A stretch of 25,735 nucleotides of DNA, from assembly GCA_964578975.1 (NCBI GenBank), contig CAZOFA010000028.1:1-25735 (forward strand). The letters are read 5' to 3'. The notes beneath the pieces are model-generated. The model ran no database searches. It saw nothing but the letters and a program-made list of their open reading frames with translations, and was not told where the DNA came from. Made by a program: the position numbers and the translations under genes. This DNA comes from CAYRUP01 sp964578975. Its GTDB lineage: Bacteria > Pseudomonadota > Gammaproteobacteria > DSM-16500. This document shows, piece after piece, positions 1 through 7,962 of this stretch; the stretch's first letter is position 1; each line of letters begins with the position of its first letter.

Positions 1-10
1 GCATGTCGGT

Positions 11-46
11 CAAAAACCTGGATTGCTTCGCTGCGCTCGCAATGAC
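11..46 (-). repeat. Dispersed REP-like repeat, copy 1
   Basis: A 36-base unit, read on the minus strand, is identical base for base to 23938-23973 on the plus strand. Its core is GCGAGCGCAGCGAAGCAATC, followed by a CAGGTTTTTG tail. ATTGC and GCAAT near its ends can pair, so it can form an imperfect hairpin. It lies six bases beyond the stop codon of the HisF-like gene. Repeats of this look are common in the intergenic DNA of several proteobacteria. No transposase is seen near it. Confidence 0.85.
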
Positions 47-51
47 AACTC

Positions 52-813
52 TTAGTTCAGGATGACAGATTCCAACGCCTGCCGTGCAGGAAAATTTGTT
101 AACACCGCTCTATTTTTTCCTTGATAAACGACCATACTTCCCAATGCTGCGGCTGTCGCACCTGCTTTAATCGCGTGAGCAATGTCTTGTAAGGTTCCGG
201 CTCCACCACACGCAATCACAGGAATGGTGACTGCATGAGTGATTTGACTAATCAACTCTAAATCATAACCGGCAAATGTCCCATCTTGATAAGTTGCAGT
301 TAAGAGGATTTCTCCGGCACCTTTATCTTGAATATCACGTGCATAGGTGACTGGATCAAGTGAAAGTATTTTTTGTTTGCTATGACTAAATATAACTTTT
401 TGGCCAAACATTTTTTTAGTGATGTCAATGGAGACCACAATGCTTTGACTACCAAACCGATGAGCGAGTTCGGTAATTAAATGTGGGTTATTCAATGCAG
501 AAGAATTGATCGCGATCTTTTCAACCCCCAGCGAAAATAATTTTTTTGCATCTTCAATATTTTTAATGCCACCACCATAGGTCAGAGGCATAAAACATTC
601 TGATACCACTTGCGCGACGACATCGAAGGCGGGTGGTTTATTCAGGCTCGTCGCAGTAATGTCTAACAAAATTAATTCATCCACCTCTTTTTCATTAAAA
701 ATGCGAATGGTGTTAATTGGATCACCGACATAATGCGGTTGTTTGAAACGGATGGTTTTTACCAACGCATTACCACGTAACAATAAACAGGGTATGACTC
801 GTGCGATCAACAT
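52..813 (-). CDS. wbuZ: HisF-like protein of acetamidino-sugar type (AglZ/HisF2/WbuZ family)
   Basis: This 253-residue (beta/alpha)8-barrel protein aligns along its whole length with the cyclase subunit of imidazole glycerol phosphate synthase: IPCL near residue 7, YGGGIKNIEDA near 79, GAGEI near 164 and ACGGAGT near 202. In true HisF, Asp11 and Asp130 are the catalytic pair. Here Asp130 is kept (VVSID, 126-130) but position 11 is Leu (CLLL). That is characteristic of the HisF2/WbuZ branch, which works with HisH and a WbpG/PseA-type amidotransferase to turn a sugar N-acetyl group into an acetamidino group. It starts directly after the stop of hisH (TAA then ATG), so the pair is probably translationally coupled. 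No other histidine genes are nearby. The matching amidotransferase is at 15856. A role in histidine synthesis is unlikely. Confidence 0.92.
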   Translation of the reverse strand: MLIARVIPCLLLRGNALVKTIRFKQPHYVGDPINTIRIFNEKEVDELILLDITATSLNKPPAFDVVAQVVSECFMPLTYGGGIKNIEDAKKLFSLGVEKIAINSSALNNPHLITELAHRFGSQSIVVSIDITKKMFGQKVIFSHSKQKILSLDPVTYARDIQDKGAGEILLTATYQDGTFAGYDLELISQITHAVTIPVIACGGAGTLQDIAHAIKAGATAAALGSMVVYQGKNRAVLTNFPARQALESVILN

Positions 814-1440
814 TTAAGTTTGTTCCACAAAGTTTTTTAATAACGTCATCCCAAAACGATGACTTTTTTCCGGATGAAATTGAACACCAAATACATTTTC
901 TCGATTGACGGCGGAGGTAAAAGGCAAACCGTGCGTCGTGGTACTTAAAACATCGCTCTTATCAGCGCAGAGAGCATGATAAGAATGGACAAAATAAAAC
1001 CTTGCCGTTGATTCGAGAGTTTTAAACAAGGAGTGATAATGACACGGGTTCGTCATATTCCATCCCATATGAGGTATTTTAAGTTTTGGATCCGTTAAAG
1101 AAAATTTAACACAATGACCCTTGAGCCATCCTAAACCAGGCTCACGACCTTCTTCACTTTTTTCAAACAATAATTGCATACCTAGACAAATACCTAACAG
1201 AGGTGTTTTATCTTGATAGATTTTTTTTTCGAGTGCGGGGATGAGATGAGAGTTTTGCAAATGTTGCATGCCTGTATCAAATGAACCGACGCCGGGGAGT
1301 ATTAATTTATCCGCTTGCTCTATGTCGGAAATATGCGCTGAATAAATTGCATTGACGCCAATTCTTTTTAGCATATTGACAATAGAACCAATGTTTCCTA
1401 AACCATAGTTAACAATAACCAGTTTCATTTTTATGCTCAT
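814..1440 (-). CDS. hisH: HisH-like glutamine amidotransferase (WbuY type)
   Basis: A class I glutamine amidotransferase of about 200 residues, the usual HisH length. The nucleophile is Cys85 in GICLGMQ (83-89), and the His189/Glu191 partners sit in QFHPEKS. The LPGVGSFD motif (48-55) belongs to the oxyanion and interface region of HisH. It releases ammonia from glutamine and passes it through a HisF-type barrel. Because the adjacent barrel has lost Asp11 and a WbpG/PseA-type enzyme is in the same locus, the expected product is ammonia for sugar amidation rather than imidazole glycerol phosphate. The start is uncertain. The first ATG (1440) has almost no Shine-Dalgarno. The ATG four codons later (1428) has GAG upstream and gives the family-like start MKLVIVNYG. 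Confidence 0.9.
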   Translation of the reverse strand: MSIKMKLVIVNYGLGNIGSIVNMLKRIGVNAIYSAHISDIEQADKLILPGVGSFDTGMQHLQNSHLIPALEKKIYQDKTPLLGICLGMQLLFEKSEEGREPGLGWLKGHCVKFSLTDPKLKIPHMGWNMTNPCHYHSLFKTLESTARFYFVHSYHALCADKSDVLSTTTHGLPFTSAVNRENVFGVQFHPEKSHRFGMTLLKNFVEQT

Positions 1441-1496
1441 CTGAAAATTTATAAAGTATATACTTCTTGTTTCTTAAGATGAAGTTGAATCCCAAT

Positions 1497-1526
1497 TTGA
1501 TTTCATGCACAATCGCAACTTATTTT
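1497..1526 (+). promoter_or_regulatory. Possible promoter for the 1544-6635 gene run
   Basis: TTGATT at 1497-1502 is followed after 18 bases by TATTTT at 1521-1526, a moderate sigma70-like pair. It sits just before the AAAGGA ribosome site of the methyltransferase. The 1441-1543 gap lies between divergent genes, so it must hold both promoters. On the minus strand TATACT (1455-1460) is a candidate -10 for the hisH/hisF-like pair, with no good -35. Confidence 0.3.
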
Positions 1527-1543
1527 GATAAAAGGAACTTAGT

Positions 1544-2215
1544 ATGGCTCATATATCAGAAAAGGATAATAGTGATTCCACCAAAAAACGCTTTGAACGC
1601 ACAGCTGCGGCATTTAATGCGATATATGATGATAAAAGTGAATTTTCAGGATGGTTTAATAAAACATTCAGAAAACCGATTTTTGAACGTTACGATATCA
1701 CGTTTGAATCGATGGGTGATTTAAAAAATCAATCCGTATTAGATGTAGGGTGTGGTTCCGGTGTTTATGCAGTTCAATGCGCACGAGATGGGGCGTCATT
1801 GGTGAAAGGAATCGATTTTTCTGATCCCATGCTTCAAATAGCCAAAAACAGAGCACAAACTCATCAAGTCGCGCATATTTGTCAATTTCAAGACATCGAT
1901 TTTTTATATTTAGATGTAAAAGACCAATATAATTTCTCCATTGCCATGGGTGTTTTTGATTATTTAACAGATCCGTTGACGTTTTTAAGAAAACTTAAAA
2001 AAGTGACTAAAAATAGGATCATTGCGTCATTTCCAGGCCACTCATTGATTCGTGCACCTTTGCGTAAAATACGCTACTTACTCACGTCTAAAACGCATGT
2101 GTATTTTTATTCGCGTCAAGATATTCAAAAATTAATTGATGAGGTCAAGTTTCGGCAGACAGAAATTCGTCCTCTTAAAACGGGTAGCGGATTTATCTTA
2201 ATTGCGGATATATAA
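1544..2215 (+). CDS. Class I SAM-dependent methyltransferase
   Basis: A 223-residue Rossmann-fold methyltransferase. The SAM-binding motif I is VLDVGCGSG (65-73). An acidic residue in GIDFSD near 88 should hold the SAM ribose, and a later FSIAMGVFDYL block matches motif IV. The ATG follows AAAGGAA at a normal distance. It opens the plus-strand run, and the next gene begins three bases after its stop. It belongs to the broad Methyltransf_11/UbiG-like group, so the acceptor cannot be named. In this locus the likely acceptor is a sugar hydroxyl or a nucleotide- or lipid-linked sugar. The protein has no signal peptide or membrane segment and should be cytoplasmic. Confidence 0.85.
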   Translation: MAHISEKDNSDSTKKRFERTAAAFNAIYDDKSEFSGWFNKTFRKPIFERYDITFESMGDLKNQSVLDVGCGSGVYAVQCARDGASLVKGIDFSDPMLQIAKNRAQTHQVAHICQFQDIDFLYLDVKDQYNFSIAMGVFDYLTDPLTFLRKLKKVTKNRIIASFPGHSLIRAPLRKIRYLLTSKTHVYFYSRQDIQKLIDEVKFRQTEIRPLKTGSGFILIADI

Positions 2216-2218
2216 TTT

Positions 2219-2836
2219 ATGACGGCATCGCAATGGATAAAAAGATATTGTGATATTGTCGTTTCGTTAATCGCCATTGTTATTTTGTCGCCATTTTGGC
2301 TGATCATCAGTCTTTGTATTATTTTGGAAGATCCGGGACCGGTGTTTTATCGGCAAGAACGCGTCGGTAAAAATGAAAAAATATTTAACATTTACAAATT
2401 TCGCAGTATGCGCCAAAACAATATTCCTCCATTGGAGTTGGGAGCGGTTAAACACAATCATCCATTAGTCACTAAAATTGGTTACATCATTCGACGTTTT
2501 AAACTCGATGAAACGCCGCAATTTTTACAGGTGTTGCGTGGAGAGATGAGTTTAGTCGGGCCGCGCCCTTGTTTACCCGGTCGTATTCAGACAATGTCAA
2601 CCATGGAAAAAGTTCGTTTCTCTTGTGTACCAGGATTAACTGGCTGGGCTGAAGTGAATGGCAATGTGGAATTGACTTGGGAAGAACAAGTTTTATTGGA
2701 TCTTTGGTATGTTCATCACCAGTCATTTTGGTTAGACTTAAAAATCATATTAAGTACTTTTGTTGTGGTGTTGTGGGGTTCACACAAAAACGAAAAGGCA
2801 TTAGCAAACGCTAGGAAAATCCAATGCGAATATTAA
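2219..2836 (+). CDS. Small monotopic phosphoglycosyl transferase (PglC-like initiating sugar transferase)
   Basis: A 205-residue protein of the bacterial sugar transferase family, close to the length of PglC and with no large N-terminal membrane domain. A single hydrophobic segment (about 12-36) contains the Ser24-Pro25 helix break typical of the re-entrant membrane helix. It is followed by KFRSM (60-64), the LDETPQ block with the Asp97-Glu98 catalytic dyad, and VGPRP (113-117). The family moves a sugar phosphate from a UDP-sugar to undecaprenyl phosphate at the inner face of the inner membrane, starting a lipid-linked glycan. With the dehydratase, aminotransferase and acetyltransferase of this locus, UDP-diacetylbacillosamine or a related sugar is a plausible donor, but the donor is inferred. 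Its 3' end overlaps the next gene by 13 bases. Confidence 0.92.
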   Translation: MTASQWIKRYCDIVVSLIAIVILSPFWLIISLCIILEDPGPVFYRQERVGKNEKIFNIYKFRSMRQNNIPPLELGAVKHNHPLVTKIGYIIRRFKLDETPQFLQVLRGEMSLVGPRPCLPGRIQTMSTMEKVRFSCVPGLTGWAEVNGNVELTWEEQVLLDLWYVHHQSFWLDLKIILSTFVVVLWGSHKNEKALANARKIQCEY

Positions 2837-3489
2837 TCATAGCGCCTCACCCCGATGATGAAGTGTTAGGTTGTGGAGGCACGATTGCTAAATTTTCAGC
2901 TGAAAAACATGAGGTTTTTGTGACGATTGTCACAAAAGGTCGTCCACCGTTATTTAGCGAAGAATTTGTTGCACAAGGTCGTAAAGAGTCATTGCGTGCC
3001 CATCAGGTATTGGGTGTGAAAGACACTATTTTTTGTGATTTACCTGCCGCTGCTTTAGATGTGACAGAGCATAGCCAAGTGAATCAAGTGATTGGCAAAG
3101 TGGTGACCGAGTTAAAACCTGATTTATTATTCATTCCCTTTTTAGGCGATATTCATCTCGATCACCAACATGTATTTCTTTCATCGCTCGTGGCATCAAG
3201 ACCCAATCATGCAAGTTATCCGAAAAAAATACTGGGCTATGAGACGTTATCCGAAACAAATTGGAATGCAGCTTATTTAACACCGGGATTTCATCCGAAT
3301 GTTTTTTTTGATATTACGGATCATCTCGAAACGAAAATGCGTGCATTTTCTTGTTATCAGTCACAGATTAAAGAATTTCCTCATGAACGATCATTAGTGG
3401 CATTGGATGCGTTAGCGAAAGTAAGAGGAGCAAGTGTTTTTTGTAAAGCAGCGGAAGCATTTGTCATGATTCGCGAAGTGATTGCGTAA
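2824..3489 (+). CDS. PIG-L/LmbE family zinc N-deacetylase
   Basis: A 221-residue protein with the PIG-L signature PHPDDEVLGCGG near the N terminus (His9, Asp11, Asp12) and the second metal motif GDIHLDHQHV (His111, Asp113, His114). These enzymes remove the acetyl group from N-acetyl sugars or related amides with a zinc ion and an aspartate base. Its start overlaps the end of the phosphoglycosyl transferase gene, with AGGA in the overlap as ribosome site, so the two are coupled. It may deacetylate the first lipid-linked or nucleotide sugar, opening an amine for another acyl or amidine group. The substrate is not determined by the sequence. Confidence 0.88.
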   Translation: MRILIIAPHPDDEVLGCGGTIAKFSAEKHEVFVTIVTKGRPPLFSEEFVAQGRKESLRAHQVLGVKDTIFCDLPAAALDVTEHSQVNQVIGKVVTELKPDLLFIPFLGDIHLDHQHVFLSSLVASRPNHASYPKKILGYETLSETNWNAAYLTPGFHPNVFFDITDHLETKMRAFSCYQSQIKEFPHERSLVALDALAKVRGASVFCKAAEAFVMIREVIA

Positions 3490-3507
3490 ACGAAATAAGG
3501 ACATACC

Positions 3508-5385
3508 ATGGTTAGCTCGATTTTAAAATGGCGTAATCGTTTGATCGCGTTTTTTTATGATATTGCTGTGATTCCTGTTGCTTGGTTTGGTTCTTATTGG
3601 CTGATTTTTGATTTGCATTCCATACCAACACCCGTCATTCACGCTGCAAACATATTAATTTTACCCATTATCTTATATCAGGCCATTATCTTTTGGTTAT
3701 TTGGCTTGTATCGCGGTGTTTGGCGTTTTGCATCAATTCCTGATTTAACCCGCATTGTGAAAGCGGTATTAGTGGGTACGTTAAACATTGCATTGATACT
3801 TTATTTAATCAAAAATTCTGCGATCCCGCGCATCATTCCTATTCTGTATGGATTATTGCTGGGCGTTGGTTTAGCGGGTGCGCGCTCACTGTTTCGTTGG
3901 CTGAAAGATTATCGACATTTATTTCCGGATGGGAAACGCGTGTTGATTGTTGGCGCGGGATATGCCGGTGAAGGATTGGTGCGCGATTTGTTACGCCATG
4001 ATAATCGTTTATATCAACCGATTATTCTGGTGGATGATCATTCCGCAAAATTAGGCCGAGACATTCATGGCGTGAGGGTCGCGGGCAAAATTGATGATAT
4101 TCCTGAGCTTACGGTACGTTTTAATATTGATTTAATTTTTATTGCAATTCCGTCTGCCACGTCAGCGCAAATGCGTCGCGTGGTGAATATATGTGAAGAA
4201 ACCAAAATTGCGTTTCGTACGTTACCGGGCTTAAGTGATTTAGCCTCTGGACGCGTGGATATTGAATTATTGCGTGATATTTCATTAGAAGATTTGTTAG
4301 GCCGCGATCAAGTACAAATTGATCGATCGACAGTCGGCCGTGAATTTAAAAATAAAGTGATTTTAGTGAGTGGTGGAGGCGGGTCGATTGGATCTGAATT
4401 ATGTTGGCAGATTGCATTGCTCGAACCAAAACAATTAATCATTGTAGAAAATTGCGAATTTAACCTCTACACCATTGAAATGCGATTAAGAAAAAGATTT
4501 CCGCATTTATGTTTTCAAAGTTTACTGGTGGATGTGACAGATGACGTTGGCATACAACAAGTCTTAGATGCCTATTTACCGAATATTATTTTTCACGCAG
4601 CCGCCTATAAACATGTGCCATTATTAGAAAAACAAGCACGCGTGGCGATTTATAATAATTTATTGGGAACGCATTTCATTGCCAATGCCGCGGTCAAATA
4701 TGGCGTTGAAAAGTTTGTATTAATTTCCACCGATAAAGCGGTCAACCCATCAAATTTAATGGGTGCCACCAAACGTGCTGCGGAAATCATTTGCCAGAAT
4801 TTATATAAAAATTCTAACACGCAATTTATTACCGTCCGTTTTGGCAATGTGCTGGATTCGGCCGGTAGTGTCGTTCCATTATTTCGCAAACAAATTCAAG
4901 AAGGCGGTCCTTTGACCGTGACTCATCCCGACATCACACGATATTTTATGTCTATACCCGAAGCCTCTCAGTTAATCATGCAAGCTGCCTTATTAGGGCA
5001 GGGCGGTGAAATTTTTGTGTTAGATATGGGTGAGCCGATTAAAATTCGTTATTTAGCCGAGCAAATGATTAAACTCGCCGGGAAAGCCGTCGGAAAAGAT
5101 ATTGATATTGTTTACACGGGATTGCGTCCGGGTGAAAAACTGTATGAAGAATTATTTTATGGCAATGAAAAATTACAACCGACTAGTATTAATAAAATTA
5201 TGTTAGGCAATGCTTGTGCTGTCGAGGCAGATTTTTTAAAGAATATATTATCTAAAATTAAAAATGCATATGAACAATGTGATCAACATGAACTCTATAT
5301 TTTATTGAATCAATTGGTGCCAGAATATAAAAATGATTTTAATAAACCTGGCGTCGTTGTCAGCATGAACGAGGTGGTGAGTTGA
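3508..5385 (+). CDS. Membrane-bound UDP-GlcNAc 4,6-dehydratase (PglF/WbpM/CapD type)
   Basis: A full-length 625-residue member of the large SDR dehydratases. Residues 12-130 hold about four membrane helices. A first Rossmann-like domain carries LIVGAGYAGEG (146-156). The catalytic SDR domain begins at SGGGGSIGSEL (288-298) and contains HAAAYKHVP (363-371) and STDKAVNPSNLMGATKR (407-423). In this motif Met418 replaces the usual SDR Tyr while Lys422 is kept, as in WbpM and PglF. The family makes UDP-4-keto-6-deoxy-GlcNAc, the branch point for bacillosamine, QuiNAc and FucNAc. The aminotransferase at 22758 and acetyltransferase at 22041 are plausible next steps. The ATG follows AAGGA at a good distance. 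The stop overlaps the TTG start of the next gene. Confidence 0.95.
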   Translation: MVSSILKWRNRLIAFFYDIAVIPVAWFGSYWLIFDLHSIPTPVIHAANILILPIILYQAIIFWLFGLYRGVWRFASIPDLTRIVKAVLVGTLNIALILYLIKNSAIPRIIPILYGLLLGVGLAGARSLFRWLKDYRHLFPDGKRVLIVGAGYAGEGLVRDLLRHDNRLYQPIILVDDHSAKLGRDIHGVRVAGKIDDIPELTVRFNIDLIFIAIPSATSAQMRRVVNICEETKIAFRTLPGLSDLASGRVDIELLRDISLEDLLGRDQVQIDRSTVGREFKNKVILVSGGGGSIGSELCWQIALLEPKQLIIVENCEFNLYTIEMRLRKRFPHLCFQSLLVDVTDDVGIQQVLDAYLPNIIFHAAAYKHVPLLEKQARVAIYNNLLGTHFIANAAVKYGVEKFVLISTDKAVNPSNLMGATKRAAEIICQNLYKNSNTQFITVRFGNVLDSAGSVVPLFRKQIQEGGPLTVTHPDITRYFMSIPEASQLIMQAALLGQGGEIFVLDMGEPIKIRYLAEQMIKLAGKAVGKDIDIVYTGLRPGEKLYEELFYGNEKLQPTSINKIMLGNACAVEADFLKNILSKIKNAYEQCDQHELYILLNQLVPEYKNDFNKPGVVVSMNEVVS

Positions 5386-6635
5386 TCAGTGATTTGAGTG
5401 GTTTTTTGGTAATAGTGATCATTTATTTTCTTGTTTTATGGAGTCATAAACACTTTCAAGATAAAAAAATTCTGTTTGCATTGTTATTTGTTGTGACTTT
5501 GCACCAGTGTGTTGCTTTTATTAATGCCTATGGGATCCAAACAATAGGCGCATCGGTTGACGCCGCCACTTTTTATCGCATTGCAGTTAAAATTTCAAAT
5601 CACCAGGAAGCTTGGCGTTTGGCCTCAGGGGCGCATTTATATCAAGCTTGTTTAGGACTTTTGTTCCGCTTAGTGGGCCCGTCTAAATTATTAGCAGAAG
5701 AGCTTTCTATTTTGGCATTTTTATTATCGTGTTTTGTGTTGATCCATATCTATAAAATGCTGGGCTACACCAAACATGTTGCCTTGTTAGTGTTGCTATT
5801 TGGCAGCTTGCCGACGATGGTTCTTTTTGGCTCGATTATTATGCGTGAATCGTGGCAAATTTTGTTTTTACTACTCACGCTTTATTTTTGTTTGCGCAAT
5901 GTTTTTTATAATAGTTTTGTATCCTGGTTTGGAATTTTATTGTGCGCTTTTATTCTCTCGCTGCTGCATGAAGGATTCGTGATTTTTGTTTTTATGTTGG
6001 CTTTATTGATGGTGTTTTTTCAAGTATCTGCTTTATCCAATCAATTTAATCACAAACGCATTCTTTCAATCGTATTGACCTGCATGACGAGCATAGGTGC
6101 TTTTATTTTTATAAGAATGCATTTAAATCAGTTGCCTGAACTTGAATCTTTTCGTGCGCTATCTCAAGGGAGTGCATTAAAATTCATGACGCGCTATCAT
6201 ACCCATGCGATGTCATTCAACCCGCGCACCAGTTTTGGCATTATTTTGGATGCAAATTCATATTTTAATTTTATTTCGACAGCCATATTAAGTTTTCTTT
6301 ACTATATGTTTGCACCTTTTCCTTGGGAAATTTCTAATTGGATGGATTTATATGCTTGTCTAGAAGCAATAGGGCGTTTGTTGCTGTTGAGTGTTGCAAT
6401 CATTGGATTTTACAAGGTTGATGAAAATCGTCGCCAACTTTGTTTTCTTTTTATGGTGTATTTTTTAATTAGCTTGTTATGGTCTTTAGGAACCATCAGT
6501 TACGGAACCAGTATTCGGCATCATTTACTGGATTATGGAATTCTTATTTTATTGTTTGGAGCTGCATTGGATCGATTTCAATTTTACAAAAGGCCGTTTT
6601 TTATAACGACTGAAAATAAGAAAATGGTATGTTAA
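5382..6635 (+). CDS. Polytopic membrane protein, candidate O-unit polymerase (Wzy-like)
   Basis: A 417-residue protein made mostly of hydrophobic helices, about ten or more, with no soluble domain. Landmarks are an acidic periplasmic-type loop with SVDAATFYRIA near residue 60 and an MRESW motif after a Leu/Phe-rich helix near 155. Polymerase-like membrane proteins of polysaccharide loci often show this layout, but Wzy sequences are poorly conserved and the call rests on topology and context. The TTG start is supported by a four-base overlap (TTGA) with the preceding stop and by GAGG seven bases upstream. It overlaps the flippase gene by seven bases. The membrane protein at 20783 has a similar layout. 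It could instead be a GT-C-type transferase. Confidence 0.6.
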   Translation: MISDLSGFLVIVIIYFLVLWSHKHFQDKKILFALLFVVTLHQCVAFINAYGIQTIGASVDAATFYRIAVKISNHQEAWRLASGAHLYQACLGLLFRLVGPSKLLAEELSILAFLLSCFVLIHIYKMLGYTKHVALLVLLFGSLPTMVLFGSIIMRESWQILFLLLTLYFCLRNVFYNSFVSWFGILLCAFILSLLHEGFVIFVFMLALLMVFFQVSALSNQFNHKRILSIVLTCMTSIGAFIFIRMHLNQLPELESFRALSQGSALKFMTRYHTHAMSFNPRTSFGIILDANSYFNFISTAILSFLYYMFAPFPWEISNWMDLYACLEAIGRLLLLSVAIIGFYKVDENRRQLCFLFMVYFLISLLWSLGTISYGTSIRHHLLDYGILILLFGAALDRFQFYKRPFFITTENKKMVC

Positions 6636-7927
6636 AAAAACTTTTTAAAGATACGGCGGTTTATGCAGTTGCGTCAGCAATTACCGGTGCAATTAGTTTT
6701 CTTCTGCTTCCATTTTTAGCGCGCAAATTATCGTTACAAGAATACGGTGTCATGGATTTATTGTTGTCCACTTTTTTTCTCATCAATATTGTTGTTACGT
6801 TAGAAATTAGCCAATCACTTGCGCGCTATTACACAACCGCACCAGCAGAGGAACGCTATAAATATGCGTCTACCGGATTATGGTTTATATTTTTAATGTA
6901 TGGTTTATTTTTATTAATCGCACTACTCAATATAAAACCACTCACACGGTGGCTAACGAACAGCGTCAATGCGACCCATCAAGTCGAAATGGCAATTTTT
7001 TCCATGTTTGCCTATGGAATTTTTTGTTATTTGCAAATTCAATTACGCTGGATGTTTAAGCCTTACTCGTATGCCATTGCGAGTGTCATTTTTATTGGCA
7101 TGAGTATCAGTTTAACTTATTTATTTATCCATCATTTTCACATGCGCATGGAAGGATTTTTCACGGCGCGATTTCTTGGCGCAATGGTTGCAGGTCTTCT
7201 CTGTTGGTATTTTTCTAAAGGCGCCTACAAACTTTTTTTTGATGTGAAAATCCTCAAAATTATGTTGATTTTTTCTATTCCATTAGTTTTTTCCAGCATA
7301 GGTGTTTTTTTTAGCGTATACATGGATAGGCTGGTGATCAAAACAACATTGTCTCTCTCTGATTTAGGATTATATAGTGTTTGCGCGCGAATCGCATCGG
7401 TGGCAGGGAGTGCAATGACGATCGTCAATTTCGCATTAACACCCGTCATTTATTCCACCTACAAAGATCCTGCAACCACAAAGCAATTGGCCGCGTTATT
7501 TAAATATTTTGTGAACATCATTCTGTGCGTGGCATTATTTTTATTATTATTTTCGAAAAAAATATTAATTATTTTAGCGGGGGAACGATACAGTCAAGCG
7601 CACTATCTGTTACCTTTATTAGTGACAAGTTTTATGATCAATGGATTATATAACTGTGCTCCAGGTCTTTGGATTGCGAATAAAACGAAAGTCATTGCTA
7701 TCATTAATCTTGGCGCCGCATTATTGAATCTGATACTTTGTTTGACACTTCTTCCCATGTTTGGTTATATGGGTGCAGGTATCGCAACGCTGATTTCTTC
7801 GATCAGCATGCTCGCCTTATCCACGTTTTATGCGCAAGGTTATTATTATATTTCGTATGATTGGCCTAAAATAATTTCTGCGATTGGTTTGACATCGGTG
7901 CTGGCGTATTTGATTGTGATTAAATGA
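6629..7927 (+). CDS. Polysaccharide flippase, Wzx/MOP superfamily (first copy)
   Basis: A 432-residue membrane protein with about 12-14 predicted helices. It begins with the N-terminal pattern of Wzx-like exporters: short basic end, long glycine/alanine helix, then LARKLSLQEYGVMDL (31-45). These proteins flip undecaprenyl-PP-linked oligosaccharide units across the inner membrane. Its ATG overlaps the end of the polymerase-like gene by seven bases, so both are probably made together as a Wzx/Wzy pair. It is the last plus-strand gene of the left block. It converges on the minus-strand operon 35 bases away. A second flippase lies at 9449-10936. Confidence 0.88.
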   Translation: MLKKLFKDTAVYAVASAITGAISFLLLPFLARKLSLQEYGVMDLLLSTFFLINIVVTLEISQSLARYYTTAPAEERYKYASTGLWFIFLMYGLFLLIALLNIKPLTRWLTNSVNATHQVEMAIFSMFAYGIFCYLQIQLRWMFKPYSYAIASVIFIGMSISLTYLFIHHFHMRMEGFFTARFLGAMVAGLLCWYFSKGAYKLFFDVKILKIMLIFSIPLVFSSIGVFFSVYMDRLVIKTTLSLSDLGLYSVCARIASVAGSAMTIVNFALTPVIYSTYKDPATTKQLAALFKYFVNIILCVALFLLLFSKKILIILAGERYSQAHYLLPLLVTSFMINGLYNCAPGLWIANKTKVIAIINLGAALLNLILCLTLLPMFGYMGAGIATLISSISMLALSTFYAQGYYYISYDWPKIISAIGLTSVLAYLIVIK

Positions 7928-7932
7928 TTAAA

Positions 7933-7949
7933 AAAGGTACCAAACCTTT
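7933..7949 (-). terminator. Probable weak intrinsic terminator of the minus-strand operon
   Basis: Read on the minus strand, AAAGGT, a five-base loop and ACCTTT form a six-base-pair hairpin. Further Ts follow it directly, as in a Rho-independent terminator. It lies just after the stop of the 7963-9462 gene. The stem is short and AT-rich, so efficiency may be low. On the plus strand a run of A precedes it, so it is not a good terminator for the flippase gene at 6629. Confidence 0.4.
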
Positions 7950-7962
7950 GGTTCTGGAGGAG

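Noticed and set aside
52..1440. Histidine biosynthesis genes
   Set aside because: Asp11 is lost in the HisF-like protein, no other his genes are near, and a WbpG/PseA-type amidotransferase is in the same locus.
1467..1724. Short plus-strand frame overlapping the methyltransferase start
   Set aside because: It is out of frame with the methyltransferase, whose SAM motif and ribosome site are clear, and shows no motif itself.
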